Source of the DNA: Pectinophora gossypiella
Lineage: Eukaryota > Arthropoda > Insecta > Lepidoptera > Gelechiidae
DNA length: 64,000 nt
Assembly: GCF_024362695.1 (NCBI RefSeq)
Contig: NC_065405.1
Location: forward strand, 17,327,900-17,391,899
Reading direction: 5' to 3'
Position numbers and translations under genes: made by a program
Part shown: piece after piece, positions 41,391-51,877 of the stretch
Numbering within the stretch: position 1 is the stretch's first letter
Layout: each line of letters begins with the position of its first letter
The notes under the pieces: model-generated
Seen by the model: the letters and a program-made list of their open reading frames with translations, nothing else
Databases searched by the model: none
Told to the model about the DNA's origin: nothing

Positions 41391-41397
41391 GACATAG

Positions 41398-41637
41398 GTG
41401 GAATTAACTACTTGGCCGAAAAGATAGCTGAGGGCTCTTACACGGTACCTATATAAATTTAAGATAACAGGTCTGAGAGTGCCCAATTGGGCGCGAATGT
41501 CGGCTCCCATCGTCGCGAGAGAGGATTATAGTTAAAATAATTAATAAGCTTTTCAAAAAAAAATAAAAAAAATCGACCTTTGTGTCGGGGTCTTGAAGTG
41601 TTTGTTGTCGCGAGCTGATTGGCCGCCTCTATGGCTA
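41398..41637 (-). mobile_element. SINE-5 copy
   Basis: Reverse copy: CTACTTGGCCGAAAAGATAG, CAGGTCTGAGAGTGCCCAAT, GAAGTGTTTGTTGTCGCGAG and CTGATTGGCCGCCTCTATGG. The middle GTGGTCGACG block is replaced by an A-rich patch. Confidence 0.7.
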
Positions 41638-41646
41638 GAGTAATCG

Positions 41647-41832
41647 GGTCATCAGGATTGTTGCAGGGTATTAGTGACATTGTAACGAATACAGAGGGGG
41701 ATGACTCAGACCATGATTCTGAGTTGATATCAAGTAGAATAATCCGTCGCAAAAGTCTGGAACTGAAAATAGTTACTATACCTACAATACAAAAATGTTC
41801 ATGAAATTTCCGACAGGAAATTCCACTTGATA
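41647..41832 (+). mobile_element. MITE-2, right end missing
   Basis: GCAGGGTATTAGTGACATTG through CAGACCATGATTCTGAG and CGACAGGAAATTCCACTTGA. Confidence 0.75.
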
Positions 41833-42219
41833 TAAATTTACTGCACGGTATTACGTACTTTGGGCGTCTATAGTTTTCTGTATCGTCCCTCCGCAACTAA
41901 GAACTATGGGATTTGAGTCCATATTTCCAGGGACCAACCATCGTACCAAAACAAACTCAAAGGAATATGTAAAGATCTCTAAAGTCCAGCGTTTTCATTG
42001 AAAGTGCCTCTCTAATTTCGCTGATGGCTTTGTGAATGTCTGTGCATCTCAGTGAAAGCCATTTATCTGCGTGGACAATTATTTACAGCTCAAAGGACTC
42101 GGAGAGTAAATATTAGTACATAAGGCTCTTGAGGATATTCTGAGCTTTATATTTTATGAGAAAATAATCGCCATTTACACCTACTTTTTACGTTAGAGTT
42201 AAGAATACGATGAATTCCA
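41833..42219. other. No recognisable feature
   Basis: Nothing recognised. Confidence 0.45.
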
Positions 42220-42535
42220 TACTGGTCAAGTTGCTAATGCCATATGCGGCAAATCTACAGTCCACTTCTCTCGTGTTTTGTGATGTGGATTACCTATCTC
42301 AGCAAATTTGCTATCAGGGTTTTTATTAAAACTTAACCTAACATGACTTATGTTACGACTACGAACTTACATCAGTGAGTAGTACCAGGCTCAGTGTTTT
42401 CCAAAGCACTGTTCATTATAATTCAAACACGCGCATGCGAAAACACATAGGAAATTATTTGATTTAGGCCCGTACTAGGATTCAAACCTGCGACCTTACA
42501 GTGAGAGACAAGTGTTCTTCTGAGCTTACCACGGC
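42220..42535 (-). mobile_element. Fragments of SINE-5, SINE-1 and SINE-2
   Basis: 42225-42265 has CAAGTTGCTAATGCCATATG of SINE-5 (plus strand). 42290-42420 is a worn reverse SINE-1 piece (CTACGAACTTACATCAGTGA). 42425-42535 is a reverse SINE-2 head (CGTACTAGGATTCAAACCTG, TTACCACGGC). Confidence 0.5.
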
Positions 42536-42544
42536 TTTAAAAGT

Positions 42545-42794
42545 TAAATTGTATTACATTTTTAGCGGCGAGAATGTGCTGCTGCCGGGGTACCGAACAG
42601 AGCATAGTACCTCGCTAGCCACAAGTTGGTAGTGTGACTAGGGATAGACGATCCACTTCAGTCATGTTGGAAGTTGTATAGCGTCACGCTGTGTAAACTT
42701 CGATAGCGCGTTTTAGGACTGCACTATTGAATGGTGGCGCCATCTGTTGCATGCGGGCAGAACTAGCTGGCCAACTAGTTGGGTCCGCCACACA
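42545..42794 (-). repeat. Partial LTR, gypsy-like family
   Basis: Reverse strand from TGTGGCGGACCCAACTAGTT to CGGTACCCCGGCAGCAGCAC and CTCGCCGCTAAAAATGT, matching 7614-7865. Confidence 0.75.
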
Positions 42795-42839
42795 TTAATA
42801 TTCTGAACTTTTTACCTAATGTGTAACTAAGTCAAAACC

Positions 42840-42985
42840 TTGATGAGAGTGGAAAAAGCGAAAGTAATGTGTCAGGATCCTATTACTTACATGAAATTCC
42901 GTGGAAGAGACCAGCATAATATCACGCCTATTTATAGGGGTCTCTACCCCAACGAGAAGTAGGCGAAAACTAAAGTATGTATGTA
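42840..42985 (+). repeat. LINE C-terminal-like fragment
   Basis: TTGATGAGAGTGGAAAAAGC and TAATGTGTCAGGATC resemble the VEEAREVCQ region at 27300, then CACGCCTATTTATAGGGGTC. Confidence 0.4.
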
Positions 42986-43012
42986 CCTAAGCCATTTTTT
43001 TTGTCTGTGCAG

Positions 43013-43136
43013 GGGTACAAGTGGAATCGACATAGATCTCCGTCGCGTGGATATCGACCAGTGCCCCTTGAAACCAGGCTCCACCCAGCTCAACATCTTC
43101 GCTGGGACTGACAAGTGCAAGAAGATTACCACCGAG
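43013..43136 (+). CDS. Internal exon, GPR158/CG31760-like receptor (after Cache domain)
   Basis: 124-bp exon with a polypyrimidine tract and CAG acceptor (TTTTTTTGTCTGTGCAG) and donor GAG|GTAGGT. The first base completes the Lys codon left open by the exon at 27988, then reads GTSGIDIDLRRVDIDQCPLK, PGSTQLNIFAGTDKC and KKITTE, ending in phase 0. The (I/V)D(I/V)DL..VDI.QC motif followed by a spaced cysteine is what I recall from the segment after the Cache domain in GPR158-like receptors, before a cysteine-rich stalk. The intron between the two exons is 14,841 bp (28172-43012). The following exon was not found in the remaining 20.8 kb. Confidence 0.8.
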
Positions 43137-44218
43137 GTAGGTTCATTATTTTATATAAAAAAATCGTTTTCGAATCCGTTGTTCCGTTCCGTTAGAATCC
43201 GTTCAAAATATTGGATGGTTTTACAATCGTTTGAGAACTTTTACTAACACCTTATGCACCCAGAACTTCAGTTCTGACATAGTCCCTCAATAGGCAAACA
43301 CACTTCGCCCACACTCCTTCCGCTTCAAGTTCAAGAATTATGCTTCTTGATATAACACTATTATTACAAGATAAATTGTTGCTAAGGGCACGATTTTGAA
43401 GACTCGCTAACAATGTAATTGTAACTTTATATAGGTACATATGTAAATGAGATCCATGGACTCATTACGTTCTCTGTGTTATTCATAATATTTTTGTCTT
43501 ATCAAATGTCAAAAACATAATTTTATTTTCTAGAAGAGGTTGTAAAACTAAATAGATCTGAATGTGAAATTATTTGCTTCGAATGTTGTTTCTCTATTTC
43601 AGTTCAGAGAAACCCAACGTAATTTTTATTTAATTGTGTCTTTAAGAAGACATTATACATATTATAAATAATTACTTTGCGTGTTTACTTATTTATACTT
43701 ACTCTCGTGCTATATTTGTTCCAATTACAGTAGGGTATTTGACTGGATCAAAGATAAATTACAAAATGCTAATCTAGAAAAAGAAGCCAGTTTAAGATAA
43801 TCAAAATTCAATCTCATTTTACTTTTCGACTTATTTTCGAATTTTATTTATGAATTAAGTCGCAATGAGTACGTCGTTTGACCGTTTTTATTGAATCACA
43901 GAACGGTATTTCCATACAAACTGCAAAGAAAACTTTCGAAAAGCGTATCTCAATTAACTAGTGTATCAAGTAGACGATTACAAAACTTTTTATTGCACTC
44001 AATACAAACATCATTCATTCATCATTGTCCATCATCAATTCATCAGGGAAACATGTTTATTTGGCTATTGATATGCGCCGGCACGGTTTACAAACGCGAT
44101 TGCGTTTGATAGATTACGGATGGTAGATTTACTAGGAACCTTATCTACTTTACTTACCCTACATTGATATTCTCGCTCAGTTTTAATACTCAATTATTTA
44201 TTGCATTCCATTAATTAT
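43137..44218. other. Intron sequence, no recognisable feature
   Basis: About 1.1 kb downstream of the exon donor without shared repeats or coding signal. One of the longer repeat-poor stretches. Confidence 0.5.
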
Positions 44219-44339
44219 GTATACACTTTGGTACCATGTCACATTAACTTTTTTGAAAAATTGAACTGTAAGTCTCACTAAATGTCAAATATGTTAGTGC
44301 GACAGAGTCCTAAAGTGGGTATATTATATTGCTCATGAC
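44219..44339 (-). mobile_element. MITE-1, left end truncated
   Basis: ATACACTTTGGTACCATGTC to TATTGCTCATGACTG followed by TA. Confidence 0.75.
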
Positions 44340-44399
44340 TGTACAATGGGGTGTTACATAGATATAGGCACTAAACATGGACCCTGTAGGGCACAGCAA

Positions 44400-44482
44400 C
44401 GTTGAAGGGAAGAGAGGAAGTGTGTATAAAATTAAAACTTATAATTTAAGTATTCTTCTACAGTATAATAGCTCTTTTTAAT
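44400..44482 (-). pseudogene. LINE terminal codons
   Basis: Reverse frame ends SYYTVEEYLNYKF, matching CFYSVKEYLDYK at the end of the LINE fragment at 49820. Confidence 0.55.
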
Positions 44483-44535
44483 TAGCATTATAACTAAATT
44501 AGTATAAGTTTCTTCTTTTCTTCTCGTTAAGCGTT

Positions 44536-44695
44536 TCTTTTTCGTTAAGCCGTTGGTCCCGGCTAATAGCCGTAAAAAAAACCTCCACCAACCCGCATTG
44601 AAGCAGCGTGGTAGAATGTGCTCCATACCCCTCCGGTTGATTGAGGGGAGGCCTGTGCCCTGCAGTGGGACGTATATACGCTGTTTATGTATGTA
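44536..44695 (+). mobile_element. LINE/SINE tail E
   Basis: AAGCCGTTGGTCCCGGCTAA, CCCGCATTGAAGCAGCGTGG and GCAGTGGGACGTATATACGC. Confidence 0.7.
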
Positions 44696-44904
44696 TTTGA
44701 TGTAAATTTCTTCTTTTAAGAACTTTGGCAGCTTATTATATTTTAATGGACATTGCTAATGGGCTCGTGGCGTGTAATTTTAGCGTAGAATTTAGCAACA
44801 TTAATCTGCATTGTTTAATTGTCAGCAGCAAGCGTTTACATACTGCCGCAAGCACATCCCAAATTTTCCATACAATTTTTTTATATTAAAATCATTCATA
44901 CATT

Positions 44905-45105
44905 AACTCACGTCTATTTCCCACCGGGGTAAGCGGAGAATATGGAATTCCATTTGATTTGATCCTGACACACTTCGCTTGCTTCCTTCACATTCATCAA
45001 TCGTTTCATACACGCACGCCAGTTCAGAGTAGATCGTACCAAACCTTTTCTAAGGACATCTCCACTTTGGTCAATGAACGTCCTTCTAGGTAAATGGGGT
45101 TCTTT
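44905..45105 (-). pseudogene. LINE C-terminal fragment
   Basis: Reverse frame shows EEAREV-like and MKRLMNV-like blocks (CATTCATCAATCGTTTCATA, ACCTTTTCTAAGGACATCTC), the counterpart of 27184-27412. Confidence 0.55.
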
Positions 45106-45507
45106 AAATTAAAATCAGACCCGGAAAAAGCTTTTATAAACGCCAAAGAAAAACGAGGCAAAGTAAAATGTTCTGTGATTGTCTCTGAGTAATGCCTACT
45201 AACTTTTAATATACTGCTCGCCGTTTGCGGCTAAAAGTTTTGGACTTGCAATCAACAAATTTCCTGATGGCGAAACTCGATGGTGAACTTTTTCCTTTGC
45301 TGCCAAAAACTTGTTCCACGGAACCTTCTTTCTTTAGTACCTAGTATGAACTAATAAACTATAATTAACAAACTTTAGGATGCTAACAGGACGCGACGAG
45401 TGAGGCGACAACATCACGACCGGGGACCTTATTCTTAAAACGCTCGCTTTCAACTCGGATCTAACATACTTGTCTCATCTTTCTGATATGTTACGTGAAA
45501 TGGGTAT
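45106..45507. other. No recognisable feature
   Basis: Nothing recognised. Confidence 0.45.
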
Positions 45508-45705
45508 ATACAGGGTGTCGGTGACAATACTAAAGGGGATGATTCAGACCATGATTCCGAGTTGATATCAAGTGGAATTTTCCGTCCCAAAATTCATGGC
45601 TGTATTTTTTGGGTGTTTTTTAAATGATTTTAAATTCTATACTCTTGCAATGGAAAATTCTTTATATTAACTCAGTATTCGTTACGATAACACTTACACC
45701 CCGTA
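45508..45705. mobile_element. MITE-2 copy
   Basis: ACAGGGTGTCGGTGACAATA to GTTACGATAACACTTACACC. Confidence 0.8.
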
Positions 45706-45734
45706 CAAGTACGTACAGGACCCATGCAAGTGCG

Positions 45735-46052
45735 TATGAGTGTTAGTGACATCGTAACAAATAGTGAGGAGGATATTTCAGACCATAGTTGTGAGTTGAT
45801 CTTCTTTTTCTTATATCGTGTGGGCTGTGAGGTGAATTACCAACCTCATCGACCAACTCAGAGAGTGAGGGTTGGGTCTGAGTTGATATCAAGTTGAATT
45901 TTCTGTCGGAAAACTAATTAAAATTTTAAGGTTTTTTAAATTATTTTGAGTTCAAAACTTTTGCGACGGGAAATTCCACTTGATATCAAATCTGAATCAT
46001 GGTCTAAATAATCCCTCAAAGTTTTCGTTACGATGTCACTAACACCCTGTAT
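45735..46052. mobile_element. MITE-2 interrupted by a SINE-1 tail
   Basis: The MITE runs from GAGTGTTAGTGACATCG to CGATGTCACTAACACCCTGT. Inside it, a 78-bp SINE-1 tail (TCGTGTGGGCTGTGAGGTGA) is bounded by TGAGTTGAT on each side (near 45797 and 45883), a 9-bp target duplication. Confidence 0.8.
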
Positions 46053-46141
46053 TTGCGAACGTGAGTTGAAGGCGAGCGAATCAAAATAAGTCTCCGGGAC
46101 TGTTCCTCACAAATTAATGTAAAAGAAGCCTTAGTTATTAT

Positions 46142-46253
46142 AATTAAAACACATAATAAAGGGTTCTTACCGCGTTTAAAGTAGGAATGCGTTTATAGGA
46201 GTAGTAGGTAGAGGTAGGAACGCGGTAAGAACGCGTTATTATGTGTTTTAATT
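46142..46253. mobile_element. MITE-5, shortened copy
   Basis: AATTAAAACACATAATAAAG to GTTATTATGTGTTTTAATT, 112 bp. Confidence 0.85.
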
Positions 46254-46390
46254 ATGATAATAACCGCGTAAACTTAAAACAATGTAGCCTTAGTTATTAG
46301 TTTTTAGTAATGTAAAAGCCTATGCACTAGTACGCGTATGATATTCAATGGTTAACAAATTTTATGCTTAGTAAGAACTTAATACAATGA

Positions 46391-46731
46391 TCATCCCCCT
46401 AGAATTAGCCCGTTTTCACAGGGTCCGCTTACCTAACCTGTAGATTTGACAGGTTTGGTTTTTTACAGAAGCGACCTGCCTGTCTGAGCTTCCAAGCCGC
46501 GAAGAGCAAACCGGCCTAATACAGATTAAATCACGTACCTCCGAAAATGTCTCGGGAATGTGGGTTTCCTCACGATGTTTTCCTTCACCACTCATCACTG
46601 AGCACGTGATAATCATTATGATCCAAACATGAATTCGAAAACAAATTCGACAATCCTTGGTTTAGGCCTGTGCTGGATTCGAACCTGCGACCTTAAAGTG
46701 AGAGGCAAGCGTTCTACCAACTGGGCTACTA
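46391..46731 (-). mobile_element. SINE-2, full length
   Basis: Reverse copy from CCCTAGAATTAGCCC to the tRNA-like head (GGATTCGAACCTGCGACC B-box region, CCAACTGGGCTACTAAG A-box region). Confidence 0.85.
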
Positions 46732-46999
46732 AGTAATGGAATGGAATTTCCGGAATAAATAATAAATTATACCATTGAATGTAAATCATACCAAAGAGGC
46801 AATTTAATAAAAATAAAAATAATTAATGTACAATTTTTTTGCGAATTATTATATTATTTAAGTACTGTAGTGTCAAAATTTTCCGAAATGACGACACCTG
46901 CAGCCAAAACTGAAGTATTTTCTTAGAATCAATATAAAAATTCCAAATCAGCGCAAAATGGTGTTGATTAGCAATATTCTCGGTAATAATTATTATATG

Positions 47000-47470
47000 T
47001 CTTTTACCTTCGCGGGTTGGACGATCAGACAGGCAGACGCTTCTGTAAAAAACCGGCCAAGTGCGAGATGACTCGTTCGGTACAGAAATTTCATATTGTA
47101 TGTAATCTTTTTGATATTATTAATGTGAAAATACAACTCAGTATTTCGTGAATATTTCAAGTGCCTATCTGTTGCCATTATTCCTATCAAAAACATCGCG
47201 TTTATTGTATGGGATATTTATATAAATATTTATTTTATTTTATTTGTAGTATTTTTGTTATAGCGGCAACTGAAATACATAATTTGTGAAAATATCAACT
47301 GGAAGGACGGTCCGACGGACGGACAGACGGACAGAATCTTAGTACTTAATAGGTAATAAGGTCCCGTTTTACGCACGGAACCCTAAAAACCGGACCTGTC
47401 AAATCTTTAGGTTAGGTAAACGGACCCTAACGGAACGGACTGACACGGAATAACGCTAGGGAGATGATTA
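47000..47470 (+). mobile_element. SINE-2 tail split by a 340-bp insertion
   Basis: SINE-2 (GCGGGTTGGACGATCAGACA) stops at AAAACCGG (47048) and resumes at AAAACCGGACCTGTCAAATC (47391). The insert starts CCAAGTGCGAGATGACTCGT and ends TTACGCACGGAACCCTAAAA, with GACGGACAGACGGACAG near its end. AAAACCGG is duplicated. I recall the insert's ends as those of a repeat found in many insects; its class is not certain. Confidence 0.75.
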
Positions 47471-47539
47471 TGATGTTTAGCTTCTCCTATCCTATTCCAC
47501 CAACATTTGAGCCTTTGAGCAATTGATTTTATTTTTTGT

Positions 47540-47610
47540 ACCAGCTTGGATTGTCCCACTGCTGGATAAGGGCCTCCCCTCTGAGCTTTCACTTCTACCT
47601 GTCCTGAGCG
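47540..47610 (-). repeat. LINE tail fragment
   Basis: GATTGTCCCACTGCTGGATA and AGGGCCTCCCCTCTGAGC. Confidence 0.45.
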
Positions 47611-47684
47611 ATCAGACATAATTTATTCGCTTAGAATAGTTAGGTTCAGAGTCACAATATGGTATAAGTCAGTGTCACGGAATC

Positions 47685-47830
47685 TCTACATACATACATA
47701 AACTCACGCCTATTTCCCACCGGGGTAAACAGAGACTATAGAATTCCATTTGCTTCGATCCTGACACACTTCTCTTGCTTCCTCCACATTCATCAATCGC
47801 TTCATACACGCACGCCGGTTCAGAGTACAG
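47685..47830 (-). pseudogene. LINE C-terminal fragment
   Basis: Reverse of the 27184 block: AACTCACGCCTATTTCCCAC, GAATTCCATTTGCTTCGATC and CATTCATCAATCGCTTCATA. Confidence 0.6.
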
Positions 47831-48168
47831 AATCTCTAACCTGCTAATTATTATTAGCATGCAAATATTCAAAGTTAAAAAATCACTAATACTATAAAAA
47901 CTATTAGTAATTAGCCATTCGGGGTATTTAGAAGGTATTTTGAACTTCTAGTTCAGAAATATTTTAGTATATCTTTTAGACATATTAGACTAAAATAAAA
48001 ACGTGGAGCCCCTCTGAAATCCTACCTATGGCGGAGCGGTCCGTTTTTATTTTTTTCAGGTATCTTATTGTATACTCTAATCCATCTCAAACACGACCAG
48101 GTCGTTTTTCGATCGCTTCCTGTGTCTGTCCCTGCCTCTGCGTCCAAGAGGTGTCCACTCCGTGAAAG

Positions 48169-48504
48169 CTTTTGCCCATGAGCATCAGAATGACTGCCCG
48201 ATGCGACAGATTAGTTTTAAAATATTACTAACATCCAATATTTATTAGCTACTATTTAATACCTTTGTATAGATATTTACTACCTAATTAATAAATAAGA
48301 AAATTGTGTAAATAATAAATGTGGGTGGTCATTCAGACATCAGAATGACTGACCATTTTTTAAATAAATTTTCTTATTTATTAATTAGGTAGAAAATATC
48401 TATACAAAGGTATTAAATAGTAGCTAAAAGGTATTGGATGTTAGTAATATTTTAAAGCTGATCTGTCATTTTGGGCAGTCATTCTGATGCTCACCTTTTG
48501 CCCA
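48169..48504. mobile_element. 315-bp fold-back with 10-bp target duplication
   Basis: CTTTTGCCCA lies at 48169-48178 and 48495-48504. Between them the ends TGAGCATCAGAATGACTGCC and GGCAGTCATTCTGATGCTCA are mirrored. Pairing extends over most of 130 bp (ATTTACTACCTAATTAATAA and TTATTAATTAGGTAGAAAAT near the centre). The central TCATTCAGACATCAGAATGA is an inner palindrome. A target of 9-10 bp would suit a Mutator-like element. Confidence 0.85.
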
Positions 48505-48539
48505 CCTGTCATGTTGCATTGTGCAAACCTGACCGGCCC

Positions 48540-48562
48540 ACTCCCACTTTATTTATTTATTT
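48540..48562. repeat. (TTTA)n microsatellite
   Basis: Five TTTA units. Confidence 0.8.
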
Positions 48563-48719
48563 ATTTAATGAAAAGAATCCGTAATAGCCGAAGAATACGT
48601 GACATGCTTCTTAGTATTACGGGTCCGGGCTATTAAGAGTTTGAATTCATGTTTGGATCATAGATATTGAAATCACGTGGTTTCAGGATTTGTCCGGTTA
48701 ATGGCTACAGGCTTGCCTC

Positions 48720-48800
48720 CTGTTACATTTACTGGGTCTTAAACATAGCTGGCGAAGAGTGGGTGTTTGTAAACTGTACTCCTCTGTTTACCCTTTCGAG
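48720..48800 (-). repeat. Repeat F fragment
   Basis: AACATAGCTGGCGAAGAGTG and TTACCCTTTCGAGG. Confidence 0.5.
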
Positions 48801-49189
48801 GTTACAGCGCGTGATGCTATGTAAAGTAATGATAAAAAGGACAAGGAGCGTAGGTAAAACAACGAAGCACCGACAATGTAACGGTGCAGCGGTGCTGCAA
48901 TAAAATTTACCGTTACACCGTTACCGTTTTATTTCAAGTATCAATGAATAGAATAAAAAATAGAATAGATTTAGGGAGCGGGATTTTGTATAAAAATAAA
49001 AATAAAATAAAAATAATGTTTATTTATCTCACTAGCTTAGAACTTGAGTACAATATTCAAAGAATACGGGTACAGGTTAATAAAGTAGACCAGAGACTGG
49101 TGTCTGTGATAGGCGTAGGCCTGTGTTACAGATCACCAGGCCCCAACCTGGTATGAAACAGATATCGCTTATTCCGCTTTCGGCTTCTC

Positions 49190-49503
49190 CTTATCATGTG
49201 GGTTGTGAGGTGGAATACCAACCACATCAACCCTGGTGTCAGGGTTACTATTGAGCCGCCAAAGGCCCCTGACATGACTCGTGTCACGACTACGTACTTA
49301 CATCAGTAAGTAGCAAGCGGGACCAACGGCTTAACGTGCCGAAGCACGGATCGTCTTACTTTCAGACAATAAGGTGATCAGCCTGTAATGTCCTAACCAA
49401 ACTAGGGATCACAAAGTGATTTTTGTGATATGTCCCCACCGGGATTCGCACCCAGGACCTCCGGTTCGTGAGCTCAACGCTCAACCACTGGACCACGGAG
49501 GCT
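49190..49503 (-). mobile_element. SINE-1, full length
   Basis: Reverse copy from CATGTGGGTTGTGAGGTGGA to the tRNA-like head (CCACCGGGATTCGCACCC B-box region, CCACTGGACCACGGAGGC). Confidence 0.85.
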
Positions 49504-49504
49504 G

Positions 49505-49819
49505 TTAGTTTATTTTAGTTAATTTAGTTTATTATAAAAGGACGCCACACACACAAAAATACAACAACATCATATCAAATTTCCACTAAAACAATTACAA
49601 AAAAGCAAGACAGATATTTGTGAAATGAAATGAAATTGAAATTTATTCTGTGCATGGTATTTAGGTTACAAACAGGTGTTATTTTTCATTGAGTATCACC
49701 AAATACTGCCTTTTCAGGCATACACACAGATTATTTAAAAACAATAACAAATAATAATATCAATTTTACAAATAATCTACACACTTAATACATGCTTTCA
49801 ATTATACACATAAAACCTG
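49505..49819 (-). mobile_element. LINE 3' untranslated sequence
   Basis: 49505-49620 is the reverse of the Jockey-like tail at 11230-11300 (GGACGCCACACACACAAAAA). 49630-49819 leads into the coding fragment to the right and probably is its 3' UTR. Confidence 0.55.
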
Positions 49820-50046
49820 TTACTTGTAATCTAAATATTCTTTTACGCTGTAAAAGCATCTATCTGCAAGCCAGAGTTTAACTGCTACGCGAAACTTATT
49901 GAGTTTGCAGTCTTTGAAAGTATCCGGTAATTCATTACATATTTTTATACACATGGGAAAACAGTTATTAGAGGCAAGCGTTAATTTTGACAATGGCTTA
50001 TACAACTTGTGCCTGTATTGAGACCGCAGAACACGTTGTCGAAATT
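49820..50046 (-). pseudogene. LINE reverse-transcriptase C-terminal fragment
   Basis: Minus-strand open frame of at least 61 codons from the Met at 50005, with open codons upstream (RVLRSQYRHKLYKPLSKL). It continues FPMCIKICNELPDTFKDC and ends LADRCFYSVKEYLDYK. The N-LP-...-F-...-FYSV-EYL pattern is the C-terminal end of Jockey-like ORF2. The catalytic part is missing. Confidence 0.7.
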
Positions 50047-50113
50047 ATCTCAAGGTGGTGGTGGACGTCCTAAGATAAAAGAGCCTCACTCAGCACAAGT
50101 CGCGGCAATGACT
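50047..50113 (-). mobile_element. Jockey-like LINE tail fragment
   Basis: CTCAAGGTGGTGGTGGACGT and GAGCCTCACTCAGCACAAGT are the reverse of 11120-11180. Confidence 0.65.
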
Positions 50114-50125
50114 CATATACGGTAC

Positions 50126-50390
50126 TAGTGACCCGCCCTGGCTTCGCTCGGGTGCAATGCTAAAGAAAAAATGAAATTATTTACGACATCACATTAAAAA
50201 ATTCAATAATAACAGTATTTCTCCACTATTTAATGGATGTTATTATACTTATAAACCTTCCTCTTAAATCACTCTATCCATTAAAAAAACCGCATCAAAA
50301 TCCGTTGCGTAGTTTTAAAGATTTAAGCGTACATAGAGATATAGCTTAGGGACAGAAAAAGCGACTTTGTTTTATACTATGTAGTGACAT
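50126..50390 (+). repeat. Dispersed repeat with GACCCGCCCTGGCTTCGCTC head
   Basis: Starts TACTAGTGACCCGCCCTGGC, includes CGCATCAAAATCCGTTGCGT and ends GCGACTTTGTTTTATACTAT. I recognise it as a common lepidopteran repeat, class not certain. Confidence 0.55.
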
Positions 50391-51602
50391 CAAATGACAA
50401 ACACAAAAACAAAACAGTCACTGTTGTATTGAATTGTCTCATATTCTTAAATTGCCCCCGCAGCAGTTTTGAAGAGAATCGATAGCTTTTATTCTTATTG
50501 GCTTCTGAACAGTGACATTTATAAATAGTCTGTAACCGTCACATTTGAACATAAATCATTTCGGATGCCTCTGTAGAGAATTTTTGTACATAAGTTCTGA
50601 CGTTGAAAAGTGATCTCGATTTGTAACGGAAGTTACATTGTTATTTGAAACCGTGTCTATGCAAAGAAGGGAAAATAAGGGACGTCAAGAAATATTATGC
50701 CAGTGTTTTGTAAGGCCAGATAAATGTTAGGGGCGGTTGTGGGTTTTTGTATGAAGGATAAATATTCGCATTGTATTAAAAGCCTCGTTTATGGAAACGT
50801 GGTTTTATCGGTTATCAATCAAACGCGTGTGACGACGCCTCTGCATGAACGCTGCCATACATCGCTTTGCGTTTGAAATAACCGCTTGAATATTTTGCAC
50901 TTTTATTGTACATACAAAATGTTTGTACTGGTGAAAATGTGTTTTTATTTTATTTTGGATTACTATAACGTAAAGTATTTAAAGTTTGTTTTTTTGTTTT
51001 TTTGGAAATTCTTTATTTAAATTAATATTACTTACACACTTACTGTGGGTATTTTGTATAGCCACACTTAATCACTATGTTACTTATAGTATACTTTATT
51101 AGGCTAAAGTAGCTCGCTTCTCAAAGTTAATAACAAAATCAAAAGTAATACTCATCACAACATGGGGTTTTTGTAGTCAAGCATGTAAAAGTATTTAAAG
51201 TAATCATGGGATTTTGTTTACACATAAATACAATGCGTTTACATATTATTGCACGCGACTGTACAATACGAGTAGACAGAAAACCCTTGACTATTTGAAA
51301 ACGAGTCGAGAGCTCTCCAACCAAGTCAAAATAGGTTTAAATAATAAAATTCTGAGAATTCTCCGTAAAATCTTTTTTCTCTGTGTGTGCTCGGTTCTCG
51401 CTGAGCGCTTAAATACTTAAGCAAAGACCGAATGAAACTTAACGTTCTTAACGCTAACTTTGTAAATATACGCCGGTGAATTTGTTGAAAACCATTTTAC
51501 ATGTCTGTTAGGGCTTGTTGATCTTCGTTCTAGATCATCCTATTGACCTTTGGGTGGATAGGTCAGATTGTAAAAACAAATTGGTTGGTAAGTAGTCAGA
51601 GC
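50391..51602. other. No recognisable feature
   Basis: 1.2 kb of repeat-poor AT-rich sequence. No exon with good splice sites and family similarity was found. Confidence 0.5.
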
Positions 51603-51765
51603 TTGTAAAGTGAGCGGCAGACCCTTTGCATAGAGGCGGATTAGCTCACGACAGCAAATACTTCAATACCCCGACCCTGCCATGGTCGACGATTTCCGTC
51701 ATTCAGCCCTTATCGCTATCGGCCCACTAGAGTCCACTAATTTTCTCAAATATAATCCTTCTTTA
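51603..51765 (+). mobile_element. SINE-5 5' half
   Basis: CATAGAGGCGGATTAGCTCA, CATGGTCGACGATTTCCGTC and ATCGCTATCGGCCCACTAGA. Confidence 0.7.
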
Positions 51766-51772
51766 AATTATT

Positions 51773-51877
51773 TCCGTTTCATATTTTTGCGACGGAAAAT
51801 TCCACTTGATATCAACTCAGAATCATGGCCTGAATCATCTTTCAAAATTTTCGTTACGATGTAACTAACACCCTGTA
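51773..51877. mobile_element. MITE-2 right half
   Basis: GCGACGGAAAATTCCACTTG to CGATGTAACTAACACCCTGT. It directly follows the truncated SINE-5. Confidence 0.75.

Noticed and set aside
41459..41896. 145-codon minus-strand frame
   Set aside because: It crosses a MITE-2 and a SINE-5, and other copies of those repeats do not preserve the frame.
43891..44109. 72-codon frame downstream of the receptor exon
   Set aside because: No acceptor/donor pair or match to the expected cysteine-rich continuation of the receptor.
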